A DNA stretch of 64,000 nucleotides from contig CAZYTX010000018.1 of the NCBI GenBank assembly GCA_964650485.1, positions 1 through 64,000 of the forward strand. The letters are read 5' to 3'. This stretch comes from CAZYTX01 sp964650485. Lineage in GTDB: Bacteria > RBG-13-61-14 > DATKZS01. This document shows, piece by piece, positions 17,118-25,831 of this stretch. Position numbers and translations under genes: made by a program. Every line of letters starts with the position of its first letter. The stretch's first letter is position 1. The notes beneath the pieces are model-generated. The model did no database searches. It worked only from the letters and a program-made list of their open reading frames with translations, and was not told the origin of the DNA.

Positions 17118-18140
17118 CTAATAAGGCATTTCTTCTTCAGGCGGGTAATCCTCGGGGTAATACTCATCGTATGTCCCCTCTTCACCAGGATACAAAGTCG
17201 AACCCTCGTCCGGGTACAGGGTTTCCCCTTCCTCCAGGTAAACCGTGTCCCCCTCCTCGATGTAAAGCGTGTCACCCGCCTGCAGGGTCGAGCCCTCCAC
17301 CGGAGAAAGCTCCTCTTCCGCAGGCGCCGGCTCTTCCGGCGCTTCCTCCTCGGCCGGGCCTTCATCCAGGGGCACCAGCGGCTCCTCCTCTGGAGGCGGC
17401 TCCGGCTCCGGGGGAGGTGGCGCCAGCCTCTCTATCAGGTTCTCGATCTCTTCCAGTGCTATCCTCTCCTGCTTTTCCGCGGTCGCGAGGTCGTCTCTGG
17501 CCTTCTGTATCCTGTTCATCTCGCCCGACTGCATGTAGAGCATCATGTTCCTGTAGCCGCGCTGCCTGATGGCGAAAGAGTTTGCCAGCCGGGTGTGGGC
17601 TCTTCTTATCCTGGCCGGCGGCTCGATGTTCCTTGTTTTGGTTGTCAGATACTGGAACTGGCGCAGCTTCTCTCCGAACTTGCCGATGTTGCTCTTTTCC
17701 TTTGATGTGGACATGTCTCTCAGCTCGCGGTCGAATGACTCGGCCTGGTCCAGTATCCCGTTTATGGTGTTTTCATAATCGAGCAGTTGCACGTACTCGT
17801 CCTGCTCGACCTGGACCTCTTCCCCGCCCGGCTTTTCCGGGACAGACCCGGGACTTTCCCCCGGTTTTTTGGCAGGCGCGGTCCCGCGGCTCCCTGCTTC
17901 GGCCACACCGGGTTTAGCAGCATGGCCGGCCTTTTTTGCCTCGTCCCTTCCAAGGCTCAAGTTAACCGCCAGCAGGCCCGCGGACATGAGCACCACCATG
18001 AAAAGGACGGTGAAAGGGTGGGCCCACCTGGGGATGGTCCCGACCTTTCTGTCCATCTCCTCCACCAGAAGGCTCAGGCACTGGGGACAATGGGTGGCGT
18101 CGTCCGACATCTCCGAGCCGCAGTATGGACAGTGGATCAT
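17118..18140 (-). CDS. Zinc-ribbon membrane protein with octapeptide repeats
   Basis: 340 residues in clear modules. An N-terminal zinc ribbon (CPYCG and CPQCL, residues ~4-22) would face the cytoplasm, followed by one transmembrane helix (FTVLFMVVLMSAGLLAVNL, ~43-62) and a basic Ala/Pro linker. A helical region (~115-240) comes next, then a Pro/Glu-rich stretch. From ~285 there are tandem eight-residue repeats (GDTLYIEE, GDTVYLEE, GETLYPDE, GSTLYPGE) and an acidic Tyr/Pro tail. No enzyme motif is visible. The repeats suggest an extracytoplasmic acidic binding surface. I do not recognise a named family beyond the zinc ribbon. Confidence 0.7.
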   Translation of the reverse strand: MIHCPYCGSEMSDDATHCPQCLSLLVEEMDRKVGTIPRWAHPFTVLFMVVLMSAGLLAVNLSLGRDEAKKAGHAAKPGVAEAGSRGTAPAKKPGESPGSVPEKPGGEEVQVEQDEYVQLLDYENTINGILDQAESFDRELRDMSTSKEKSNIGKFGEKLRQFQYLTTKTRNIEPPARIRRAHTRLANSFAIRQRGYRNMMLYMQSGEMNRIQKARDDLATAEKQERIALEEIENLIERLAPPPPEPEPPPEEEPLVPLDEGPAEEEAPEEPAPAEEELSPVEGSTLQAGDTLYIEEGDTVYLEEGETLYPDEGSTLYPGEEGTYDEYYPEDYPPEEEMPY

Positions 18141-18239
18141 CTATTCCACCCGCCTGCTACTAGAATTGACCGCCATTTCCTATTTCAATGCTCCCGGTTT
18201 AGACATCGCCCGGGCCAAAGAGTGCCGCGGCCTACATTA

Positions 18240-19235
18240 CTACTGCGGTATGAACGAGACCTCCCTGGCCTCAACCATGGTGATGGCCTCCTCGGGGCAG
18301 CCGATGGCGCACTGGCCGCAGCCCAGGCAGCTCTCCTCGGAGACCACCGCGTAGTCGTCGTCACCCACCGCGATGGCCTTGAACCAGCACCTGTCCTCGC
18401 AGTCGCCGCAGGCCGAGCACAGCTCAGCGTCCACCTGCGGGGTGTAGCGGCTGGGGTCGCACAGCGGCAGCCCGTCGGATATGAGCAGGGTGAAGGACTG
18501 GCAGCAGCACCCGCAGCAGTTGCATATGAAGTGGCCCACACCGGCCTTGTTCATGGTCACGTGCACCAGGCCGGCCTCCTGGGCACGCCCGATGATATCC
18601 AGGGCCTCCTGCTTTGTCACCTCGCGGCCTGAGCCCCGGTCAATGGTGTACTGGGCTCCCTTGTTCACCTGCAAGCACACCTCCACCGGGGCGTCGCACT
18701 GCTGCATGGATAAACGGCAGGTGCAGTTGGTCACCGCCAACTTGTCCGCGGTCTCGATCATCTCAAGCACGTTCTCCGGGGCAAGCACCTGGGCCTTGCC
18801 GGTCTCCACGCTTTTGCCCACCGGTATCACACGGGTGTAGGGCCTGGGGAGAACCTTGGTGAAAACCTGCGCAAGCTGCGGCCACTCCTCCTCCATGTAC
18901 CTCTTCCACAAGCCGTAGAACTCCTCCGTGGCCTCCGGCCAAACCAGGGTGGCGTCGTGGAACTGGGCAAGGTGCCGGGGCGGGTTCCACTTGGTGTAGC
19001 CCTCCTTCTCCCGCTTGAAAACAAGGCCCTTCCTGAACATGTCGTTCAAGTCGGACTCGATCTCCGAGACCGGCCTCGAAAACTTCTCCGACATCTCCTC
19101 CGCCCTGCCCGGAAGAGACACCAGGAGCTCGGCCTGCTGGTCCGTGATCATGGACCTCAGTATCTCCGGTATCCACTTCGAGTCCTTGTGCATCATGTTT
19201 TCAGCGAACTTTCGATACGGCGAGACCTCAGACAT
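18240..19235 (-). CDS. 4Fe-4S ferredoxin-type protein
   Basis: 331 residues. The C-terminal domain has two classical 4Fe-4S motifs, CSACGDCEDRC and CLGCGQCAIGC (about residues 265-315). Upstream are two more cysteine-rich segments, CTCRLSMQQC and CNCCGCCC, which could bind further clusters. The N-terminal half resembles a winged-helix-like region (SEKFSRPVSEIESDLNDMFRKGLV), as in related anaerobe proteins fused to ferredoxin domains. The start at 19235 is chosen because GGGAGG lies 7 bases upstream, within a longer reading frame. It probably carries electrons in an anaerobic redox pathway; the partner is unknown. Confidence 0.82.
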   Translation of the reverse strand: MSEVSPYRKFAENMMHKDSKWIPEILRSMITDQQAELLVSLPGRAEEMSEKFSRPVSEIESDLNDMFRKGLVFKREKEGYTKWNPPRHLAQFHDATLVWPEATEEFYGLWKRYMEEEWPQLAQVFTKVLPRPYTRVIPVGKSVETGKAQVLAPENVLEMIETADKLAVTNCTCRLSMQQCDAPVEVCLQVNKGAQYTIDRGSGREVTKQEALDIIGRAQEAGLVHVTMNKAGVGHFICNCCGCCCQSFTLLISDGLPLCDPSRYTPQVDAELCSACGDCEDRCWFKAIAVGDDDYAVVSEESCLGCGQCAIGCPEEAITMVEAREVSFIPQ

Positions 19236-19497
19236 GACCCGTCCTCCCATGGTTCATTTCCCGTTATCAGATCATACCAGTTATGGACCCCCCCGGCAAC
19301 CGCGCAACCGCGGGACCGCGGGGGCCAACACCCAGCGGGAGCCGGCCCTCCCGAGGCGAAAAGCGCAGGTGCCCCGGTCCCGGGGACAAGGCGGGGGCGC
19401 CCTTGATCATGCATGAAATCAGAAATCCGGGGACAGCGGAAAACCACGGGTGTGATGAACCAGTCAAATTAAAATTTGCGCCCGGGTTCCCAGAAGC
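19236..19497. other. Intergenic, GC-rich palindromes only
   Basis: No gene found. There are short perfect palindromes (CCGCGG twice around 19305-19320; CCCCGG/CCGGGG near 19375) that could be structured, but no T-run for a classical terminator is evident. Confidence 0.4.
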
Positions 19498-21099
19498 TCA
19501 GAACCGCTCTCGTCCTTTTATAGAATTAATAATGCGCGCGGCCTCCTCCCTGGTGATGACCTGGAGAACCCGGCCGTCGTCGTATACGATGATGTCATCT
19601 TTCCCGGGTGGCAGGTGAGGCTTATTTATGAAGAACCTTTGCCCGGAGCCGGTCTTCATCCTCCAGACAGCGATCTCGATCTCTTCTATCACTGTCCTGC
19701 CGAAGTAAAGCTCTGCCGCCTTGTCAAAGCTCTTGGGGGTGGCAAGCACCCTTTCGCCATGATATGGGTACCCGATCCAGTAAAGGGCCACCGGCTGAGG
19801 AGGGCGATGGTCGTTGAGATAATTGACAAGAAAGGAGCACACCTTTTTATTCCATTTATCAATCTTCCGGTAAGAGGGTATGATCCGCTGGTATGAAGCC
19901 GCGTTCAATATGATTAATACGATCATTAACGCGGAAAGCGCTGCGGCCTTCCAGCGCGGCGTGCCTTTTGGACGATCCAGGAGGAGGACCGCGAGTAGTC
20001 CTGCGCAAAGACAGAGCGCGGCTACGGACTCGTAAAAGATCCTGTCTCCTTCCAGTACGGGGGTGAAGATGATAGCGTATGGCGCGACCAGCATGGCGTA
20101 GAGCGCCGCGAGAATGGCGGCCTTTGGCCAGCCGCGCAAAACAATCAACAGGCCGAGCGCCGCGGACAGTATCAGCCAGAGGGGGAACAGTTTTATAAAC
20201 CAGGCGTTCACCCGGTTGAGCTGGGACGGATCAAACAGGTATGGGAAGATGGAGCGGAAGAACATGAGCCAGCCGTGAGAGAGGATATGAGGCAGGGGCT
20301 TCCAGAAAACGGCTATCTGGCGGGATTCCTGGACCGAGATGCTGATCACGGCGAAAAGAAGCAGATATGCAGTCACCAGCAGGAGGGGTGCAATTGCGTA
20401 AAGCCTTGGTAAAGGCCGGCTTCCTTGTCGGGGCCAGAACAAGATCATGGCCGTGCAGGCGACAGCAAAGCCCAGAAAGCTCTCCACCGTGAGCAGCCCT
20501 GAAACCAGCAGGACACAAAAAGCCGCGAACCAGGAGCGCGAAGCGCCCCGGATAACCCTCAGCAACAGGTATATTGCTCCCAGGCCGAAAAGAGCGCTCA
20601 GCACCTGCTTCATCCCCGAGTACCAGAAGACCGCCTGATGGATGCGAAAGTGGGAGAAGAAGTAAATTGCCGTCAACGCCGCCAGGGCCCGGGACCATGG
20701 AGCACGGGGGCTGGCCCACAAAAGGATCAGCCGGTAGAGCACAAGGCTTATCACCAGGTGGGTTGACAGGAGCGTGAGGTGGTATCCAAGCGGCTTCAAG
20801 CCGAAGGCCCGGTAGGACAGGTAATAGACCACATAGATGACCGGGCGGAAAAAATTGTGATAGGTGGAAACTTTAAAAAGCTCTGAAGGGGAGCGCTCGA
20901 TCAGTTCACGGCTTCTCGAGATGAAGTCCAGGTCGTCGCTGTAGAGCGCCAGTTCGAGAGAGGGGCGGAAGCAGATGATCGAGACGACCAAGAGCCCGGC
21001 TATGAGAATAATGCGCTCCAGGCTCAGCCCCCCCCCTGACAAGGTATTGTCCAAAGGAGCGAGTCCTTTGTCCGGGCCTCGATTTGATCTGTTTTCCAA
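19498..21099 (-). CDS. GT-C type membrane glycosyltransferase-like protein
   Basis: 533 residues, with one hydrophobic helix near 30-50 and about ten more to ~430. After the first helix comes LYSDDLDFISRSRELIE: an Asp-Asp/Glu motif in the first periplasmic loop is the hallmark of GT-C enzymes (PMT, ArnT and relatives) that use lipid-linked sugars. FFRPVIYVVYYLSYRAFG, then GYHLTLLSTHLVISLVLY, is a familiar segment of this family in delta-proteobacterial genomes. The soluble C-terminal domain (~430-533) may bind acceptor. It probably glycosylates a lipid or protein at the inner membrane. Confidence 0.8.
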   Translation of the reverse strand: MENRSNRGPDKGLAPLDNTLSGGGLSLERIILIAGLLVVSIICFRPSLELALYSDDLDFISRSRELIERSPSELFKVSTYHNFFRPVIYVVYYLSYRAFGLKPLGYHLTLLSTHLVISLVLYRLILLWASPRAPWSRALAALTAIYFFSHFRIHQAVFWYSGMKQVLSALFGLGAIYLLLRVIRGASRSWFAAFCVLLVSGLLTVESFLGFAVACTAMILFWPRQGSRPLPRLYAIAPLLLVTAYLLLFAVISISVQESRQIAVFWKPLPHILSHGWLMFFRSIFPYLFDPSQLNRVNAWFIKLFPLWLILSAALGLLIVLRGWPKAAILAALYAMLVAPYAIIFTPVLEGDRIFYESVAALCLCAGLLAVLLLDRPKGTPRWKAAALSALMIVLIILNAASYQRIIPSYRKIDKWNKKVCSFLVNYLNDHRPPQPVALYWIGYPYHGERVLATPKSFDKAAELYFGRTVIEEIEIAVWRMKTGSGQRFFINKPHLPPGKDDIIVYDDGRVLQVITREEAARIINSIKGRERF

Positions 21100-21402
21100 C
21101 TTTACCCGCCGGGCTTCAACGAGCTATGCGTTACTCGTTCCGGGACTCGCCTCTTGCCCATCCCCGTGATGTTTCACCCGGGCGCTTCCCGGGGGGCGCG
21201 GCCTCTCGGGCTCGCTTGAAGACCCGGGCTTTCTTGTCCCAGGGCGCCGTGGTTTATGACCTTGAGCACATTGTCGGAGACAGCCCTTCTCATAAGGATC
21301 ATACCAGCGGAAAAACTCCCCGGCAACAACTGATCGAGCCCTTTCTCGATCCTCGGAATGGTCAGGCTGTGTCTCAGGTCAGCGGGGATGCAAGGCCGGG
21401 TG
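21100..21402. other. Intergenic with a possible decayed coding stretch
   Basis: On the minus strand an open frame without a good start runs through most of this gap (about 21180-21390) and includes IEKGLDQLLPGS and MILMRRAVSDNVLKV, protein-like in composition. It lies directly downstream of the broken response-regulator remnant, so I read it as decayed DNA rather than a functional gene. Confidence 0.3.
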
Positions 21403-21708
21403 TTACTTTTTCCCGGTTTTTGCCGGGGACTCGGACATGAGCCTGCTTATCACCTGCAAGAGCCTTTCGGAGAGCTCCTCGGGGGAGGCGCTGTTGCCCT
21501 TGTTTATGTATCGCGCCGGGGAGCAGTGTTGGAAGATGTCCTTCAATGTGTCGTTGTACTTCACCGACGAGAAGAAGAGTATGGGCACGGGCTTTTTCTT
21601 TGCAAGCCCCTTCTCCTCTGCGCGCAGGGCCATGGCCGCGTTGACCCCGTTTATTCCCGGCATGCTGATGTCCGAAGGAATTAGCCCTCTATCATTTCGG
21701 AAATCAAT
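21403..21708 (-). pseudogene. Response regulator receiver domain, 5' truncated
   Basis: The frame reads GLIPSDISMPGINGVNAAMAL, which is the phosphoacceptor region of a CheY-like receiver (usual form L-x-D-I-x-M-P-G-x-x-G), followed by VPILFFSSV (beta-4 with the conserved Thr/Ser) and ARYINKG (beta-5 with the conserved Lys). The N-terminal half, with the acidic pair and beta-1, is missing: a stop codon at 21709-21711 precedes the homologous part. ATG 21663 falls inside the domain, so a functional product is unlikely. No kinase gene is nearby. Confidence 0.7.
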
Positions 21709-21782
21709 TTACCATTAGACACGAAATGATGCCAAAAAGCGTTGAGCCAGATCAATGGCGCGAATGCGCAGGCGAAGCTTGC

Positions 21783-22240
21783 TTACAATTGTGCGAAAGG
21801 CAACGCCATGACCTCCGGACCGAGGGGGAGGGAGACGTCGCCGGGGTGGACAACATAACCTGGCAACGCCCGGCGAGCGATTCCGTCACCCGCTCCATGA
21901 GCAGCAGGTTTTGCGATCCGGTGAGCAGGTACTGGCCGGTTTCACCGCGACGGGCGTCCACCCGCTCCTTGATATACGGCAGGAGATTGGGTGCATATTG
22001 AACCTCGTCAAAGATAACCGGAGGAGGGTGCAACTCCAAGAATGCCCGCTGGTCGCTCGCGGCCGCGGCCTGGACATCCGGTGGTTCCAGTGAGACGTAA
22101 CGATACGTCTTCGCGAGAAGGTGCTGAAGCAGCGTGGTCTTCCCCGATTGCCGCGGTCCGGTCAGAACAAGCACGGGAAACTCTCTTATCACCCGCCGGA
22201 GAACGGATTCCAAGGAACGGGAGATGTAGCGGTTAACCAT
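21783..22240 (-). pseudogene. AAA_14/DUF4143 ATPase, internal deletion and frameshift
   Basis: The N-terminal ~120 residues are the AAA ATPase domain of this family: Walker A GPRQSGKTT, VIFDEVQYAPNLLPYIK and the sensor YLLTGSQNLLLMERVTESLAGR. After SLAGR the frame runs into an unrelated tail ending at 21752. In the neighbouring frame the sequence reads YVVHPGDVSLPLGPEVMALP and stops at 21783-21785, which looks like the authentic C-terminal end of DUF4143. About 200 residues between the two are gone. Full-length members are ~400 residues. This is therefore a deletion remnant. Confidence 0.75.
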
Positions 22241-22480
22241 CGGGCCCCTCCTCGGTCATTATGCATTTAAAATGCATAATTGCAAATCGCGCGGCGGGGA
22301 CAAGCGGACTAGCGGGCAAAATCACGGGGTTAAAGCGAGGGAGGAGCGCCGCCGCTACGGACAGTCTTTGACTGTGTGGGGCGGCCGCACCGAAGTCTAA
22401 AACCGAACAAAGAGTTACAACGCATCCAGCCCGGCCGGACTGCCGCGACGACACGGCGCAGGCATGAAAGGAGGGCGATC
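22241..22480. other. Intergenic with operator-like palindrome
   Basis: Directly upstream of the AAA_14 remnant lies a perfect inverted repeat, ATTATGCAT-TTAAA-ATGCATAAT, at 22258-22280. Such AT-rich palindromes are common promoters/operators of AAA_14 genes in my experience of these families. The remaining bases up to the small frame at 22481 contain nothing I can name. Confidence 0.45.
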
Positions 22481-22576
22481 ATGCGATACGGACCGGACGA
22501 TAAATTCTGGCTTGTGCTGGATGCAGGACCAGGGAGCCGCTGTCTTGGCCAAAGGTCCTGGACTGCATTATTATAG
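22481..22576 (+). CDS. Possible 31-residue small protein
   Basis: ATG 22481 is preceded by a strong AAGGAGGG with 5-base spacing and the frame stops after 31 codons (MRYGPDDKFWLVLDAG...). The composition is protein-like, but there is no recognisable family, and it could be the truncated start of a lost gene. It ends 20 bases before uvrC. Confidence 0.25.
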   Translation: MRYGPDDKFWLVLDAGPGSRCLGQRSWTALL

Positions 22577-22596
22577 GTTGCAGGACAATTAACAGG

Positions 22597-24498
22597 ATGA
22601 CGCAAGAGCGATCAGATAAAAATCTTTGCCATAAGCCGCAGCATGCTTCGGACACCTGGGAGGACAAGGTCCCGCACCTGCCTGCAAAGACAGGCGTGTA
22701 CCTGTTAAAGGGCAAGGATGGTGAGGTTCTCTACGTTGGCAAGGCCAAGAACCTCCGGGCCAGGGTCAGGTCATACAGCCGGGACTCTGATGATGGCCGC
22801 TACCAGGTGGCCTTCCTGCGCAACCGGACCGCGGACCTTGACTACATCGTGACCGACACCGAGAAGGAGGCCGTGATCCTGGAGAACAACCTCATAAAGA
22901 AGCACCGGCCGCGCTACAACATCAGGCTGCGGGACGACAAGACATATTATCACTTGAAGCTGACCCTGTCCGAGCAGTACCCGCGGCTGCTGCTGACCAG
23001 GCGGCCGAGGAAGGGCGGCAGAGACGTTCTGTTCGGTCCGTTCTCGTCCTCGCGCGCGGTCAAGGAGACCATCCGGACTTTGCAGGAGATCTTCCCGCTT
23101 AGAAGGTGCCAGGAGCGTTTCCGTATGAGGAAGAGGCCGTGCCTGAACTACCAGATGGGCAAATGCCTGGGCCCGTGCGCGGAGGAGGTGAGCGAAGCGG
23201 ATTACGCGCACACGGTTGACCAGGTGATGCGCTTTTTGAAAGGGCGCGCTCCCGAGCTCATCCGCGAGCTTGAGGATGAGATGGAGAGGGCCGCGGCCGC
23301 GGAGATGTTCGAGCGCGCGGCCATGCTGCGCGACCGCATCCAGGCCATCAAGAAGACCCTGGAGCAGCAGAAGGTGGACTTCACCCGGCCGGTTGACCGC
23401 GACGTGATCGGTTTTTACCGCGAGGGGGACCGTGTGGTCATACACCTTCTGGGCTACCGGGGAGGGGCACTCCTGGTGAGCGACCCGCACACCTTCACCA
23501 GGGTCTCGATCCACGATGAAGAGGCGCTCTCGTCTTTCCTCTCACAGCTCTACCCTGAGCGTGGCCAGCCGCCGGCCGAGGTGCTGGCGCCTTTTTTGCC
23601 TGCTGACCGTGACGTGCTTGAGAGCAGCTTTACCGCGCTGCGTGGAAAGAGGAGCGTGATCAGGGTGCCCGAGCGGGGGGAGGGCCGCCGTCTGGTGGAG
23701 ATGGCGCAAAAGAACGCCGAGGAGACCCTGGAGCGCGACCGTGACCGGGGCGACGACCGCGAGCGGGCCATGGCCGAGCTGCAGGCGAGGCTGGGTCTGG
23801 AGAAGTTGCCGCGCTGGATCGAGTGCGTGGACATCTCCTTGCTGGCGGGCGAGGCCGCGGTGGGGTCAATGGTGAAGTTCCTGGAGGGTGAGCCTGACAA
23901 GTCGGGTTACAGGAGGTACCGGATTAAGCGCTCGGATGGAGTGGACGACTATGGGATGATGCGGGAGGTGCTGTCCCGCAGGTTCAGGCGGGCCCTGGAC
24001 GAGGGGAGGCCGCTGCCCGACCTTCTGGTGGTTGACGGTGGCAAGGGGCAGCTAAACGTTGCCAGGGCCGTGCTGGAGGAGCTCGGCATAGATGCGGTGG
24101 AGACCACGGGGCTGGCAAAGGACAGGGGTGCCGGGGAGCAGCAGCAGGAGCAGGTGAAGAGGAAGGGGGAGCGGGTGTACGTGCCCGGAAGGAAGGAACC
24201 GGTGAGCCTGAAGCAGGGCACTGCGGGCATGTTCCTCTTGCAGCGCGTGCGGGACGAGGCCCACCGCTTTGCCATCTCTTATCACAAGAAGCTGCGGGGC
24301 AAAAAGGCTAAGAGGTCAGTGCTGGAGGACGCGCCCGGGATAGGACCAAAAAAGGCCGCGGCGCTCGTAAAGCATTTCCAGGGGGTGGAAAGAATCAGGC
24401 AGGCTTCAAAAGAGGAGATCGCAGAGGCCCCGGGCGTCGGGCCCGCGGACGCGGAGAGGATCAAAAGCTTCCTGGAGAAGAAGCAGGGGGCCTGGTGA
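22597..24498 (+). CDS. uvrC: Excinuclease ABC subunit C
   Basis: The dual-incision nuclease of nucleotide excision repair. The N-terminal GIY-YIG domain (GVYLLKG, VLYVGKAKNLRARVRSY, residues ~33-110) makes the 3' cut. A cysteine-bearing CLNYQMGKCLGPC segment and the UVR motif (AAEMFERAAMLRDRIQAI) follow and contact UvrB. The RNase H-like domain (IECVDISLLAGEAAVGSMV, LLVVDGGKGQLNVA) makes the 5' cut, and a C-terminal helix-hairpin-helix pair (LEDAPGIGPKKAAAL, EAPGVGPADAERI) binds DNA. The 633 residues are the normal length. The ACAGG upstream is a modest binding site. Confidence 0.97.
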   Translation: MTQERSDKNLCHKPQHASDTWEDKVPHLPAKTGVYLLKGKDGEVLYVGKAKNLRARVRSYSRDSDDGRYQVAFLRNRTADLDYIVTDTEKEAVILENNLIKKHRPRYNIRLRDDKTYYHLKLTLSEQYPRLLLTRRPRKGGRDVLFGPFSSSRAVKETIRTLQEIFPLRRCQERFRMRKRPCLNYQMGKCLGPCAEEVSEADYAHTVDQVMRFLKGRAPELIRELEDEMERAAAAEMFERAAMLRDRIQAIKKTLEQQKVDFTRPVDRDVIGFYREGDRVVIHLLGYRGGALLVSDPHTFTRVSIHDEEALSSFLSQLYPERGQPPAEVLAPFLPADRDVLESSFTALRGKRSVIRVPERGEGRRLVEMAQKNAEETLERDRDRGDDRERAMAELQARLGLEKLPRWIECVDISLLAGEAAVGSMVKFLEGEPDKSGYRRYRIKRSDGVDDYGMMREVLSRRFRRALDEGRPLPDLLVVDGGKGQLNVARAVLEELGIDAVETTGLAKDRGAGEQQQEQVKRKGERVYVPGRKEPVSLKQGTAGMFLLQRVRDEAHRFAISYHKKLRGKKAKRSVLEDAPGIGPKKAAALVKHFQGVERIRQASKEEIAEAPGVGPADAERIKSFLEKKQGAW

Positions 24499-24809
24499 TC
24501 TTCTTATGTTTGCGCGGCAACTTAGTTTTATCAGCGCCCGAGCGCGGAGTATATCATGCGGGTGACGCCTTCCACCATATTGTCCTCCACGTCCTCGGAC
24601 CAGCCCACCCCTTCTTGTATTTGTTTACCAAAAGAAACATTGTCAAGCCCAAAGCAATTTTGTCTATTTGCAAATTGTCGTTTGTTAGACCACGGGGCCA
24701 GAGCAGGATCAATGGTTGTTGTGATTTATTTATCTTTCCGTCAAGACAAGCCCGCCCCTGCGGTATCTGGCAAGGGCGGGCCGACAAATAAAGATCGGGG
24801 GGCGACGCT
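24499..24809. other. Intergenic with inverted repeat; cryptic C-terminal frame
   Basis: On the minus strand, after etfA, an 8-bp perfect stem GCCCGCCC/GGGCGGGC (24750-24757 and 24774-24781) with a 16-base loop could terminate etfA transcription or be a REP element. Further on, a frame without a clear start ends at 24531 with VEDNMVEGVTRMIYSALGR, convincingly protein-like. A GTG at 24608 after AAGAAGGG could start a ~25-residue peptide. I cannot assign either. Confidence 0.35.
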
Positions 24810-25787
24810 CTACTCCGCAAGCATCTTCTTCATCTCCTCGGTCATAACCGGCACCACCTTGAACAGGTCGTCCACGATACCGTAGTCCGCTTTCTGGAAT
24901 ATGGGTGCATCCGGGTCCTTGTTCACCGCCACTATCACCTTGGACGTCCTCATCCCCGCCAGGTGTTGAATGGCGCCTGAGATGCCGAAGGCCATGTACA
25001 GGTTGGGGTTCACAACCTTGCCGGTCTGGCCCACCTGCCGGGCCACGTCCGCGTAGCCCGAGTCTACAGCCGCACGGGAAGCGCCCACCGCGGCGCCCAG
25101 CACGTCTGCCAGGTCTTCGAGAATCTTGAAGTTCTCCTTGTCCTTCATGCCCCGGCCGCCGGACACGATAATGGGGGCCTCGGTCAGCTCCGGCCTGCCG
25201 GTCGCTGTTATGTTGAGCTCCTTGACCTGGGACTTGACCTCGGACACATCCGGGTCAACCTTTACCACCTCGCCGGCTGCGCCCTTCTCTTCCGCGGGCG
25301 GGAACACGTTAGGACGTGCGCTGCATATGGCCGGAGAGCCGGTCGCCTCGGTCTTTGCATAGCACTTGCCCGAGTAGACCGGCCTTTTCGCCGTCACCTT
25401 TCCGTCCTGCACGCTTATGTCAATGCAGTCCGAGGACAGCCCGGCGCCAAGCTTTGCAGCCGACCGGGGCGCCAGGTCCTTGCCCTGAGCGGATGCGGCG
25501 AACAGGATGAGGGCGGGGTCCGCCTGCTTGGCCGCGGCTGCCACCGCCTGGGCATACCCGTCCGGCGAGTAGTTCTCCAGCGCATCCGACTCGCAAAGGC
25601 ATACCTTCTCCGCGCCGTGCTTTCCAAGCTCGGGGGCCAGCCCCTCCACGCCCTTGCCTATGAGGCACGCGCTAAGTCCGCCACCCAGGTCACCGGCGAC
25701 ATTTCCTCCAACTCCCAGGAGCTCCAGGGAGGACTTTCTGAGCTTGCCGTCCCTGTGCTCCGCCACTATCATTACACCGCTTGCCAT
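24810..25787 (-). CDS. etfA: Electron transfer flavoprotein alpha subunit
   Basis: Takes electrons from acyl-CoA and related dehydrogenases via FAD and passes them to the quinone pool or a bifurcating partner. The 325 residues contain the conserved C-terminal FAD domain: SGGRGMKDKENFKILEDLA, GASRAAVDSGY, then QVGQTGKVVNPNLY, GISGAIQHLAGM and NKDPDAPIFQKADYGIVDDL. GGAGG lies just upstream of the ATG. It follows etfB by 44 bases, and both follow a TetR regulator, forming one operon. Confidence 0.96.
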   Translation of the reverse strand: MASGVMIVAEHRDGKLRKSSLELLGVGGNVAGDLGGGLSACLIGKGVEGLAPELGKHGAEKVCLCESDALENYSPDGYAQAVAAAAKQADPALILFAASAQGKDLAPRSAAKLGAGLSSDCIDISVQDGKVTAKRPVYSGKCYAKTEATGSPAICSARPNVFPPAEEKGAAGEVVKVDPDVSEVKSQVKELNITATGRPELTEAPIIVSGGRGMKDKENFKILEDLADVLGAAVGASRAAVDSGYADVARQVGQTGKVVNPNLYMAFGISGAIQHLAGMRTSKVIVAVNKDPDAPIFQKADYGIVDDLFKVVPVMTEEMKKMLAE

Positions 25788-25831
25788 TTCTATCCTCCTT
25801 GTATTCTCTGGCTGATTTTTAAAGCCCGGTC

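Noticed and set aside
24750..24781. Classical intrinsic terminator of etfA
   Set aside because: The hairpin is strong but its loop is 16 bases and no T-run follows; noted only as a possible REP or terminator.
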